Positions 1 through 6,076 of a stretch of 8,399 bases of DNA are shown one piece after another. The stretch is from contig JAGHCW010000087.1 in NCBI GenBank assembly GCA_021160245.1, positions 1 through 8,399 of the forward strand, in the 5' to 3' direction. Position 1 is the stretch's first letter; each line of letters begins with the position of its first letter. Source of the stretch: a bacterium (GTDB lineage Bacteria; B130-G9). The translations under genes and the position numbers were made by a program. A model generated the notes under the pieces. It did no database searches, was not told the origin of the DNA, and saw only the letters and a list, made by a program, of their open reading frames with translations.

Positions 1-462
1 GATGAGTTCAAGCCCAGAGTTGATTTCCTCTGGGGCGTCTGCAGCTCGTACCGGCGCGAGGCCCTTCTTGATGCGGGTGGGTTCGACGAGCGCTTCCGGA
101 CAAACGGCGAGGACATGGACATGGGCCTGCGCCTCAACTCGATGGGCAGGCGGCTCTGCTATACCCCCGACGCAATTGTTCATCACCAGCGGACGGACAC
201 CGTCATCAGTATTTGCAAGATGATGTTCCGCTGGCATTACTGGGGTTACCTCGCCATGCGAAAGACCCGAGGCAAGGCCTTCACCTTCTACCTCAAGACC
301 ATCGGCAAAGTCCTCCTCCGCAACCTCTACATCGACCTCATCCGCCACAAATCCCCCCGCCTCGCCGCGCTCTCGATCGTGATGTTCCGGACCGAGCTCG
401 TCGCCATGGTGAAAGCTGCGGTCGGGGCGAGTCGCATTTTAGGCGGCTGTTCGGGTTCGTAG
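1..462 (+). CDS. Glycosyltransferase family 2, C-terminal part (5' end outside window)
   Basis: The frame is open from base 1 to TAG at 460-462, giving 153 residues of a protein that starts upstream. Family 2 (GT-A fold) glycosyltransferases move a sugar from a nucleotide-sugar to an acceptor, usually for cell-surface polysaccharide or glycolipid. The recognisable part is at residues 10-62: a G-x-C-S-S-Y-R-R-E-A-L stretch, then G-G-F-D-E-R-F, then G-E-D-M-D (residues 36-40) with the E-D pair that supplies the catalytic base in this family, and an H-H pair (61-62). The remaining ~90 residues are basic and aromatic (W-H-Y-W-G-Y, R-N-L-Y-I-D-L), as in the tails of many membrane-associated family members; I see no clear transmembrane helix. 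The N-terminal nucleotide-binding half and the D-x-D motif lie outside the window. Acceptor and donor cannot be inferred. The family call is firm, the pathway unknown. Confidence 0.85.
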   Translation, partial: DEFKPRVDFLWGVCSSYRREALLDAGGFDERFRTNGEDMDMGLRLNSMGRRLCYTPDAIVHHQRTDTVISICKMMFRWHYWGYLAMRKTRGKAFTFYLKTIGKVLLRNLYIDLIRHKSPRLAALSIVMFRTELVAMVKAAVGASRILGGCSGS

Positions 463-482
463 GGGTGGTTCACGAACCGCCC
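463..482 (+). terminator. Stem-loop directly after the glycosyltransferase stop
   Basis: GGGTGGTT (463-470) pairs with AACCGCCC (475-482) around a 4-nt CACG loop: 8 bp including one T-G wobble. It begins at the base after the stop codon. No T tract follows, so it is either a weak or factor-assisted terminator or a 3'-end-protecting hairpin. The next 105 bases up to the convergent minus-strand gene show nothing else. Confidence 0.4.
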
Positions 483-587
483 GCTAGGGCCGACTATCAG
501 CCGCCAGCGCGAGGTTCTCATAGATTACCGGCTTGCAAGCGTATTCGAGAGTTCTGGCGTGCTACATGGCTACGACCAGCGCCGCGG

Positions 588-989
588 TCAAAGCGAATGT
601 CTCTTGGCCAGCCATAGGACGTGCTCTCGAGACATAGCTTCTTCAGCATCAAGCACGAAGTGCGAAAGCTCGGTCTCATTCTTGATGTGGGATGCCTTAG
701 CATCCATCAGACCCAATTCGTGACTTGCCATCGCGTATGATCGAGCAAGTCCGTCAAAGCGATTTATGCTCTGCCAAGCCATGAATGTTGCCGTAAACGC
801 TGCGAATACAGGGGCGAGAGACAATCCTAAATCCATCCAGCATGCGGCGACGATTCCGGATATAATCGTGAACAATTGTGCGAGGACGACCAGAATGAAC
901 CACATTAATGAAGCACGTTTGTTTGCTTCTGCCTTCGCAGCATACCAAGTCCTTTGATCCGAGATCCGATCACAAACATACATTTCCAT
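588..989 (-). CDS. Small two-TM SLATT/DUF4231-like membrane protein
   Basis: 133 residues from ATG at 987-989. An AGGAAG sequence a few bases upstream of that ATG supports it over the longer frame from GTG at 1041-1043; a second ATG lies two codons in. The layout fits the SLATT (SMODS- and SLOG-associating two-TM effector) / DUF4231 families: an amphipathic lead-in with R-I-x-D-Q-x-x-W-Y-x-x-K-A-x-x-N-K-R (8-25), a hydrophobic helix at ~27-50, a short turn, a second helix at ~53-72, then a soluble helical tail ending E-E-A-M-S-R-E-H-x-x-W-L (116-127). That last pattern is typical of the family's C-terminus. SLATT proteins are proposed to form membrane pores in nucleotide-signalling defence systems. 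Here no nucleotidyltransferase, SLOG or TIR gene is adjacent and the gene stands alone between convergent and divergent neighbours. Related proteins can carry a second, N-terminal SLATT-like unit that is absent here, so it may be a short family member or a remnant. Family assignment is from pattern recognition only. Confidence 0.6.
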   Translation of the reverse strand: MEMYVCDRISDQRTWYAAKAEANKRASLMWFILVVLAQLFTIISGIVAACWMDLGLSLAPVFAAFTATFMAWQSINRFDGLARSYAMASHELGLMDAKASHIKNETELSHFVLDAEEAMSREHVLWLAKRHSL

Positions 990-1050
990 TCCACTTCCTG
1001 GCCGGCCAAATGTAAGCCATACAGCTAACAACCAAACCCTCACCCAGCAA

Positions 1051-1080
1051 GATATACGAAAACTCCTGAAAGGCAGTTAA
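1051..1080 (-). promoter_or_regulatory. Weak candidate sigma70 promoter for the two-TM gene
   Basis: On the minus strand TTAACT (1080-1075) and TATATC (1056-1051) are separated by 18 bp, each matching 4 of 6 consensus bases, and would give a leader of about 55 nt. This is the best candidate in the divergent spacer but such matches arise by chance. Confidence 0.25.
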
Positions 1081-1132
1081 GGGATTAAGTCATTGGTGGC
1101 TTGGCGGATCATCTTAATCCAAGTCGATTGCC

Positions 1133-1161
1133 TTGACTTGCCGCGTTCGCAGGAATATATT
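1133..1161 (+). promoter_or_regulatory. Consensus-like sigma70 promoter of glnA
   Basis: TTGACT (1133-1138, 5/6 to consensus) and TATATT (1156-1161, 5/6) are separated by exactly 17 bp. Transcription would start near 1168, leaving a leader of about 108 nt before glnA. I saw no sigma54 -24/-12 element (GG-N10-GC) in this spacer and no glutamine-riboswitch core in the leader. Confidence 0.65.
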
Positions 1162-1276
1162 GCCGCCGCTGCCGGAAGCGTTTGGACCATTTCTTGTTTC
1201 GGGGAGTTTTCGGAGGCATATTTGTCTATAGAGAGCGGATGTTCTAGTTGATTTGGTTATATACAGGGAGGAATAA

Positions 1277-2719
1277 ATGCCAATAGCAGAGATTCAGACG
1301 ATTGATGAGCTTATTTCGTATTTGTCGGGCAGCTTCCGGTTCTGTGACCTGAAGTACTGTGACCTGATCGGTCGCTGGCATCATATAACTGTGCCGACCT
1401 CGGGCGCGGGCCTGGAGTCGCTGAGAACAGGCATCGGCTTTGATGGCTCAAGCGTTCCCGGTTTCACAAGGCTTGAACGAGGGGATATGATTTTAAGGCC
1501 TGATCCAGGGACGGCATTTATCGACCCGTTCTATGAGGAACCGACGCTGAGCGTGATCTGCGATTGTCTGCTCTGTGATACGAATGAGCCTTTTGAGCGC
1601 GACCCCAGGCATATTGCCCGAAAGGCCGAGGCGTTCCTTAGAGGTTTTGGCGAGGCGGACGAGGCATTCTGGCTGCCGGAGCTTGAGTTCAACGTCGTAT
1701 CGGGCGCCTCGTATTATGACGAGAGCTATGGCTCAGGCTACACGCTACGGGCGATGGGATCGCGTAGTGTTCTCTCCTCGCTTGGTGAGGAGGGGATTGA
1801 CCTCGGTCTCGGTCCGAAGGCCGGTTACCACGCGTTGCCGCCGATGGACCAGTTAGCTCAGCTGCGAACGGAGATGGTCAAGAGCATGGAGGATGCAGGG
1901 ATATCGGTGAGATATCACCACCACGAGGTGGGCGCCGACGGCCAGGTTGAGATAGAGTGTCTCTTCAGCACTTTGCAGAAGACAGCTGACAACATACTGA
2001 CCGCGAAATACCTGATCCGAAATATCGCACGCGAGAGCGGACATGTTGCCGTTTTCCTTCCTAAGCCGTTTTTTGGCGAGGCGGGCAATGGTATGCACTT
2101 TCACCAGTATCTGAGGAAAGGGGGCGAGCCAGTCTTCTATCAAGAGGGCAACTACGCCGACTTAAGCGATGTGGCCTTGCACTATATTGGCGGCATACTC
2201 AGGCACGGCCGGTCGTTGCTTGCGTTCACGAATCCGAGCACCAATTCGTATAAGCGGCTAGTGCCGGGTTATGAGGCCCCGACCAACCTCTTCTTCTCGT
2301 CCGGCAATAGGTCAGCTGCGATTCGCATTCCGCTTTACGCGAACACGCCGGAGACCAAGTGCATGGAGTTCCGGCCTGGAGACGCGACGATGAATCCATA
2401 TCTAGCAATGGCGGCAATGTTGATGGCGGGCCTTGATGGCATCAAGAACAAGATAGACCCGACTGCCGAAGGCTTTGGGCCCATTGACCTTAATATAACG
2501 AAGATGTCGCCTCAGGAGCTCTCCAAGATAACTCCTGTGCCAAAGGACCTCGACGAGGCGCTTCAGGCGGTTGAGGATGACCACGACTACCTTCTTGCTG
2601 GAGGTGTATTCCCCGAGGACTCAATCGATGTCTGGGTGAATCACAAGCTCGAGAATGACGTGAAGGCCCTCGGTCGCCGCACGCACCCCTATGAGGTCGC
2701 GTTATACTTCGATTTGTAG
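1277..2719 (+). CDS. glnA: Glutamine synthetase, type I (EC 6.3.1.2)
   Basis: 480 residues; makes glutamine from glutamate, ammonia and ATP in the cytoplasm, normally as a dodecamer. The start is set by GGGAGGAA seven bases upstream. Family landmarks occur in order: F-D-G-S-S at 55-59 (ammonium-site Asp56), E-x-E at 135-137 (metal site), H-H-H-E-V at 214-218 and Q-V-E-I-E at 223-227 (metal-binding Glu217/Glu225), N-G-M-H-F-H at 271-276 (substrate His274), N-P-S-T-N-S-Y-K-R-L-V-P-G-Y-E-A-P at 319-335, N-R-S-A-A-I-R-I-P at 344-352, and E-F-R-P-G-D at 364-369 followed by N-P-Y-L. Length fits the class (about 440-475). The segment aligned with the N-L-Y-D-L-P-P-E-E adenylylation loop of enterobacterial enzymes reads N-I-T-K-M-S-P-Q-E, so the modifiable Tyr is Thr408 and control by adenylylation is unlikely. 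It is transcribed alone from its own promoter; neither glnB nor ntrBC adjoins it. Confidence 0.97.
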   Translation: MPIAEIQTIDELISYLSGSFRFCDLKYCDLIGRWHHITVPTSGAGLESLRTGIGFDGSSVPGFTRLERGDMILRPDPGTAFIDPFYEEPTLSVICDCLLCDTNEPFERDPRHIARKAEAFLRGFGEADEAFWLPELEFNVVSGASYYDESYGSGYTLRAMGSRSVLSSLGEEGIDLGLGPKAGYHALPPMDQLAQLRTEMVKSMEDAGISVRYHHHEVGADGQVEIECLFSTLQKTADNILTAKYLIRNIARESGHVAVFLPKPFFGEAGNGMHFHQYLRKGGEPVFYQEGNYADLSDVALHYIGGILRHGRSLLAFTNPSTNSYKRLVPGYEAPTNLFFSSGNRSAAIRIPLYANTPETKCMEFRPGDATMNPYLAMAAMLMAGLDGIKNKIDPTAEGFGPIDLNITKMSPQELSKITPVPKDLDEALQAVEDDHDYLLAGGVFPEDSIDVWVNHKLENDVKALGRRTHPYEVALYFDL

Positions 2720-2852
2720 TTATTATTCGAGTCTGGTCGAGATGCTGTCTGCTTGTGCCAATTATCGGTCGTGTCGCGCAATGCTGACGGACCGGTATTT
2801 TGGCTGGCGGTTCATTTGATGCGGCGAAATCCGAGGCGGTGCGAGGCGCGGA

Positions 2853-3524
2853 TTATGTCAGAATCTCTTGAGTAGCGTTCTCGGACGGCGCATCAACCGG
2901 CGAGTTGTCCTCTGAGGACTTGTCTTGGCCGGAGAAGCATATTCGCTCGATGACCGTATAAATTGCCCCTTTAGGGCGCAATTGGCTGCGCATCAGAAAT
3001 ATGTGGTCAGCGTTTATCGGCTCGATCTTCGCCTCTGGCAAGTTCTTGATTGTGGCTCCGAGTTCTTGGGTGGATTTTAAGTATTTCACCCGGCAGAGCG
3101 TGATATGTGGTCTGAAGGGTCTCGATTCTGGTTTGAATCCTATTGATTCCATTGAAGCTCGCACATCCTTCGCAAGACTCGCGAGATGATCTGCGCCATC
3201 GCTCACACCAAGCCAGATGATCCTTGGTGATGCAGGCCCCGGGAAGACGCCAACTCCGCCAAAAGTCAGCTTGAATGGCGCGTGCCTCGCCCCAATGGCC
3301 GCGAGGTTTTTTGAGATCGATCCGAGCCTTCCTCTCGTGCATTCGCCGAGGAATTTCAGTGTTATGTGCATGTTGTTCGGGCTGCACCAGCTCATCTTGC
3401 CCTTGACGCCCTTTAGAGGCTCCGCGGCGAGGGCGATCTGCTCTCTGATTGGATGTGGGATCTCAATTGAGATGAAAGCCCTGATTCCGGCGCCATTTGA
3501 TCGCTTGATGAGTCTTGAAACCAT
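2853..3524 (-). CDS. thpR: RNA 2',3'-cyclic phosphodiesterase (2H / LigT family)
   Basis: 223 residues from ATG at 3522-3524, with an AGGGG SD seven bases upstream. The conserved N-terminus (R-A-F-I-S-I-E-I-P) begins at residue 15, so a 14-residue extension precedes it. Two H-x-T-x motifs define the 2H phosphoesterase active site: H53-I-T-L (in H-I-T-L-K-F-L-G-E) and H140-I-T-L. Enzymes of this group open 2',3'-cyclic phosphates on RNA ends to 2'-phosphates and were first described as tRNA 2'-5' ligases; they are cytosolic and monomeric. The core ends near residue 195 (Y-T-V-I-E-R-I-C-F), followed by a polar, acidic tail of ~25 residues rich in Ser, Asp and Glu, longer than in most relatives. 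It converges on glnA with a 133-bp spacer in which I found no clear bidirectional terminator. No operon partner is seen. Confidence 0.93.
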   Translation of the reverse strand: MVSRLIKRSNGAGIRAFISIEIPHPIREQIALAAEPLKGVKGKMSWCSPNNMHITLKFLGECTRGRLGSISKNLAAIGARHAPFKLTFGGVGVFPGPASPRIIWLGVSDGADHLASLAKDVRASMESIGFKPESRPFRPHITLCRVKYLKSTQELGATIKNLPEAKIEPINADHIFLMRSQLRPKGAIYTVIERICFSGQDKSSEDNSPVDAPSENATQEILT

Positions 3525-3984
3525 GAATAGCCCCTGTAATTTATTTGCCTACCCTCCGGCAATCACGCAGAAGGCCGGTCTATGCAGAATACTAAAAGAC
3601 CAGAGCGCCTGCTGTCAAGGTTTGAGGCACAAGTCTCCATTCGACGGAAGCGGGAGAAAAGGGGAAAAGGAAAAGAGGAGATAAGGGATATTGATCCAAA
3701 CTGTGTTAAGCCGTCGCGTCCAGAAGATCGCGGATATGCAAAATGCGACCGGACCGCAAGCGAAAAGCCCCCCTTCGAATTACGGCTGTACATTGACTGT
3801 CCGTCGTGTATGTATCAGAAGGTGACAGAATCTGGCATTGTGTCACAGGGTTGCGAAAAGGCAATATGTATCCAGATTGCTGCAATATAGAGAGCAGCAA
3901 TTAAGGCAACATGGGTATTGCAAGGGAAAATATCATAAAAACACAAAAAAAGTACTTGACATAGTATGAATAATGAACCACTGT
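3525..3984. other. Intergenic stretch without a convincing gene
   Basis: About 460 bases between the divergent thpR start and the structured RNA. A plus-strand frame (3582-3890) and a minus-strand frame (3563-3793) are open but show no family motif, no good ribosome site and low-complexity basic composition, so I do not call them genes. The most marked feature is a run of 30 purines without a break (3652-3681). The 3' part (3925-3955) is A-rich, and a perfect TTGACA (3956-3961) lies 24 bases before the RNA but has no matching -10 box at 16-18 bp. Confidence 0.6.
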
Positions 3985-4218
3985 CTCTTCGGAAGATGTT
4001 TTTAATTTGTTTAACCTGAATGCATAGAGGCGGAATTAGAAGGAGCGGAGGCTAGACCGGAGAGGAAGTAGGAGCCTGCTAAGTTAGTTGCTTCCTACAT
4101 CTTCTTAGACCGGACCTATTATGAATCGGGGAAAGCCGTCAGTACCCCTTTGGGGAAACGATAGTAATCAAAGCGGACCCGGTGACAGTCTGGTAGGACC
4201 GGTCTCTTGTCCGAAGAG
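3985..4218 (+). ncRNA. Putative structured RNA of about 234 nt, family not recognised
   Basis: No coding frame spans this stretch, and it holds nested complementarity. Closing helix: CTCTTCGGA (3985-3993) with TCCGAAGAG (4210-4218), 9 bp, perfect. Arm A: 4061-4072 with 4094-4105, 12 positions with one A-A mismatch and one wobble, extendable by two pairs. Arm B: 4107-4121 with 4191-4205, 15 positions with a single A-A mismatch and two wobbles. Arms A and B are separated by one base, so they could stack. Inside arm B, CCCC (4145-4148) can pair with GGGG at 4128-4131 or 4152-4155. A ~67-nt segment between the closing helix and arm A has no strong pairing. It lies upstream of and in line with the secreted-protein genes, so it could be a long leader element or an independent RNA. 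I compared it by eye with RNase P, tmRNA, 6S, SRP RNA and common riboswitch cores and saw no match. The strand is assumed from the neighbours. Confidence 0.55.
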
Positions 4219-4262
4219 CAAGCCAATGTTCCACAATGAATAGGAGCTAGTGGACTATCTAA

Positions 4263-4283
4263 TCATCAGCGTCACGTGATGAT
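4263..4283 (+). promoter_or_regulatory. Inverted repeat between the RNA and the small secreted-protein gene
   Basis: ATCATCA (4263-4269) pairs with TGATGAT (4277-4283) over an 8-nt loop, and the 8-bp palindrome TCACGTGA (4272-4279) sits inside. It could be a small stem-loop or a protein-binding site. It covers the GTG/ATG codons (4276, 4279) of a longer alternative start of the gene that I begin at 4354. Confidence 0.3.
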
Positions 4284-4353
4284 GACCTTACCTGAGAGAC
4301 TTCAGGCGAGCGGCTGGTTCAACGACTCCTCGAATCGTCGGGAGCGGGAGAAT

Positions 4354-4857
4354 ATGGCCATTCGGTATCCGTTGGGCACAAAGAGACCGCGTAGGCGCGG
4401 ACTCCGTTCGCTCATAAAGGGCCCTGCCTTTCAGGTTATTGCAGCCTTCCTGGTGATGATATTGCTGCTTTTGTGTCTCGCTTTTTGCGATGTCGCTCTC
4501 GCAGAACGCGCGATTATATGTCAGCTTAGAAAGCCCACCCTAAATGAGCATGCCGGAAATCTCGCTCTGCAGGGCCTTTCATGCACCAAACACGCCATTC
4601 CACAAAATCCACCGGGCGAACGCGGTGTTGTCAAGTGGTCATCCAGATGCTTGATGAGCTCAATAGCCTCTCTATTGGGCGGCACTACTCCAGGGTCGGG
4701 CGATCTATGTCTTGGACAGCTTATGCTGAACAGCCAGGTTCAGGGCGGTTCTGCCCGGTGGTGGATTATTGGAGATGGGGCAATCAGCAGTGCAATCGAA
4801 TGGGAAAGTCAAATATGGCGCTATCGAATATCGTCTCTCTTAAGAGACGCAGCATGA
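4354..4857 (+). CDS. Small predicted secreted protein, no recognised family
   Basis: 167 residues from ATG 4354, chosen because GGGAG (4340-4344) sits nine bases upstream and because the N-terminus then reads as a signal peptide. The longer frame from GTG 4276 adds 26 polar residues and has no SD. The n-region is strongly basic (K-R-P-R-R-R-G), followed by a hydrophobic core around residues 29-46 and a possible A-x-A-like cleavage site at V-A-L-A just before E-R. The mature part of ~115 residues holds four Cys, two adjacent Trp and no motif I know. Codon use and composition do not strongly separate this frame from the alternative at 4581-4865, so the downstream half may be unreliable or frameshifted. 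It precedes the other secreted-protein genes in the same direction, which suggests, without proof, that it belongs with them. Confidence 0.45.
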   Translation: MAIRYPLGTKRPRRRGLRSLIKGPAFQVIAAFLVMILLLLCLAFCDVALAERAIICQLRKPTLNEHAGNLALQGLSCTKHAIPQNPPGERGVVKWSSRCLMSSIASLLGGTTPGSGDLCLGQLMLNSQVQGGSARWWIIGDGAISSAIEWESQIWRYRISSLLRDAA

Positions 4858-4865
4858 ACCTTTAG

Positions 4866-4875
4866 AGGAGGTGAT
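4866..4875 (+). promoter_or_regulatory. Near-complete Shine-Dalgarno sequence AGGAGGTGAT
   Basis: Ten bases complementary to the 3' end of 16S rRNA, nine bases after the stop of the small secreted-protein gene. The nearest downstream start in an open frame is GTG 4885, 13 bases from the GGAGG core, longer than usual. It may be a real ribosome site with poor spacing or part of the structured leader that follows. Confidence 0.4.
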
Positions 4876-4884
4876 TCTATAGAG

Positions 4885-4992
4885 GTGAGCAGATTCAGTT
4901 TAGTAAAGGGTACCCCCGAGGCGAGGGATTGGAAACCACAAAGCCCCGAGGGTCACCCGGACGCGATCCCGCAATCTAGCGGGCGCGACTAG
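4885..4992 (+). CDS. Possible 35-residue leader-type small ORF
   Basis: GTG 4885 to TAG 4990-4992. The peptide starts M-S-R-F, like the 317-aa protein that follows, then is polar and Pro-rich with no membrane segment. Support is limited to the strong SD upstream (spacing 13) and its place in front of the tandem hairpins. The same bases contain GC-rich inverted repeats, notably CCCGC (4968-4972) with GCGGG (4979-4983), flanked by GCG/CGC, so the region may instead be untranslated leader RNA. Confidence 0.2.
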   Translation: MSRFSLVKGTPEARDWKPQSPEGHPDAIPQSSGRD

Positions 4993-4993
4993 T

Positions 4994-5069
4994 TATTAGA
5001 CTCTACATTATAGAGTCTAGTATTGCTCAAATTGGCTAAAAAAGTCAAGAAATCGGCCAATTTGGGCAA
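4994..5069 (+). promoter_or_regulatory. Two abutting stem-loops in the leader of the 317-aa secreted-protein gene
   Basis: Stem-loop 1: 4994-5005 pairs with 5011-5022 (12 bp with one wobble, 5-nt loop CATTA); its core is the perfect repeat TAGACTCTA/TAGAGTCTA. Stem-loop 2 begins at the next base: 5023-5036 pairs with 5056-5069 (14 bp with one wobble, 19-nt A-rich loop). It ends nine bases before the GGGAGG ribosome site (5079-5084). Neither is followed by a T tract, so simple intrinsic termination is unlikely. Translational control, transcript stabilisation after processing, or a DNA operator (stem-loop 1 is a near-perfect palindrome) are possible. Confidence 0.6.
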
Positions 5070-5094
5070 AGCTTCAAAGGGAGGTTTTTGAGGC

Positions 5095-6048
5095 ATGTCT
5101 AGATTTTTGACAGTTTTTGTATGCATCACCGCTCTGGTTCTGATGAGCGGCGCTGCGCTGGCTACTTGGGACTCCGGGACCGAACCGTACACGGGCACGG
5201 GAGAAGACAAGGCCGCATGGCGTTGGTTTGTCGATCCGGGTGACAAGAGCGGTAGAGCTGAAGGGTACGGCAGTTCCAGTTTGGGCGAGCGTGGCCTTAA
5301 CTACTCCTACGCCTGGGGGGCCGGCTTCTATGATACGTGGTTCTACTACGACTGGAGCGGCCCACCCTTCTGGGTAATGGGCGACAACGGTAGCCACACC
5401 GGTGCCGATGGTACTGGCGAGGGATACTACAACCTTCAAATAGACGCAGACATTGAGATGTTCGCCAACGAATGGATGGAGAACAGCTTGTTGTACTTCC
5501 ATAGGCTGACCACGGTGGAGAGCATGAACGCATACTGGGACTACTGGATCGAGTCCAACAACGGGATGTGGGTTTTCCTCACAGTGGATGATGACTGTTG
5601 CTGGGGTGGTCTCGACTCAGGCTATCTACCTTATCTGGACATGGTCAACAGGCGACCCGCTCCCTATGACTGGGACGACACGAGTGGCAAACCAGGCGCG
5701 CGTGGATATGAAACCGAGACCACTTGCCCAAACATGGGGAGTCGCTATTATGTTGACAACACCGCCAAGGGCGGTTCCGCCGCCGATGTGGTGCTTCCGA
5801 TCGACTTCTACATGAAGGCGAACGGTGAGGGATCAGCAGCCGCCGGCACCTATGTCTTGGGCGATTACTCTGCTGAAGGCAACAGCGGCACGTTGATGGG
5901 GATCACATGGTATCCAGACGAGACTGGCGTATTGCGTTATCCTGGCAAGAGGGGCACGACCTTCAAGGCAAACCTTTTACCACACAAATACCAACCAGAC
6001 GGCCGTTATATCATGGACCCGATAGTGGAGCTAGCTCCGTACCTATAA
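5095..6048 (+). CDS. Secreted aromatic- and glycine-rich protein, 317 aa, subunit-like
   Basis: ATG 5095 has GGGAGG ten bases upstream. Residues 1-23 form a Sec signal peptide (S-R-F, hydrophobic core, then G-A-A-L-A before T-W), without a lipobox. The mature protein is unusually rich in Trp, Tyr, Gly, Asp and Asn, with W-F-Y-Y-D-W and Y-W-D-Y-W clusters. It has an acidic D-D-D-C-C-W segment with vicinal Cys168-Cys169 and a third Cys at 211. The C-terminal ~100 residues, including K-Y-Q-P-D-G-R-Y at 298-305 and a final alternating hydrophobic strand, match the end of the protein encoded at 6154-6825, so the two share a domain. I do not recognise the family. The final strand loosely recalls the G-x-Y-x-D-x-V ending of spore-coat-U/Csu-type pilins, which would suit a surface subunit, but that is inference. 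A structured leader lies upstream and a terminator-like hairpin downstream. Confidence 0.85.
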   Translation: MSRFLTVFVCITALVLMSGAALATWDSGTEPYTGTGEDKAAWRWFVDPGDKSGRAEGYGSSSLGERGLNYSYAWGAGFYDTWFYYDWSGPPFWVMGDNGSHTGADGTGEGYYNLQIDADIEMFANEWMENSLLYFHRLTTVESMNAYWDYWIESNNGMWVFLTVDDDCCWGGLDSGYLPYLDMVNRRPAPYDWDDTSGKPGARGYETETTCPNMGSRYYVDNTAKGGSAADVVLPIDFYMKANGEGSAAAGTYVLGDYSAEGNSGTLMGITWYPDETGVLRYPGKRGTTFKANLLPHKYQPDGRYIMDPIVELAPYL

Positions 6049-6076
6049 GCTGGGTCTGTTAAGTTAGAACATATTT

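Noticed and set aside
2-223. Plus-strand frame starting at base 2
   Set aside because: The neighbouring frame from base 1 carries the glycosyltransferase motifs across the same bases.
1168-1276. Glutamine riboswitch or sigma54 promoter in front of glnA
   Set aside because: Neither the conserved glutamine-aptamer segments nor a GG-N10-GC element was found; a good sigma70 promoter explains expression.
3582-3890. Plus-strand open frame of 102 codons between thpR and the structured RNA
   Set aside because: Its middle is a low-complexity Lys/Arg/Glu run produced by the purine tract, no SD is well placed, and no family motif is seen; the Cys pattern near its end does not form a recognisable zinc site.
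3956-3984. TTGACA as the promoter of the structured RNA
   Set aside because: Perfect -35 hexamer but the bases 16-18 bp downstream do not resemble a -10 box, and closer TATGAA/AATAAT matches have impossible spacing.
3985-4218. RNase P RNA, tmRNA, 6S or SRP RNA, or a group I/II intron core
   Set aside because: The hallmark conserved sequences (P4 strand of RNase P, tmRNA ends, SRP apical loop, intron domain V or P7) are not present.
4581-4865. Alternative plus-strand frame overlapping the small secreted-protein gene
   Set aside because: No SD and no motif; kept only as a possible sign that the 3' half of that gene is frameshifted.
4858-4990. Cyclic-di-GMP or other known riboswitch in the leader of the 317-aa gene
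   Set aside because: GGAAACC and CAAAGCC recall parts of the GEMM-I core, but the intervening hairpin and the conserved 3' receptor segments are absent.
5074-5502. Minus-strand open frame of 142 codons
   Set aside because: Opposite the 317-aa secreted protein, no ribosome site, no recognisable motif; a shadow of the GC-biased plus-strand codons.
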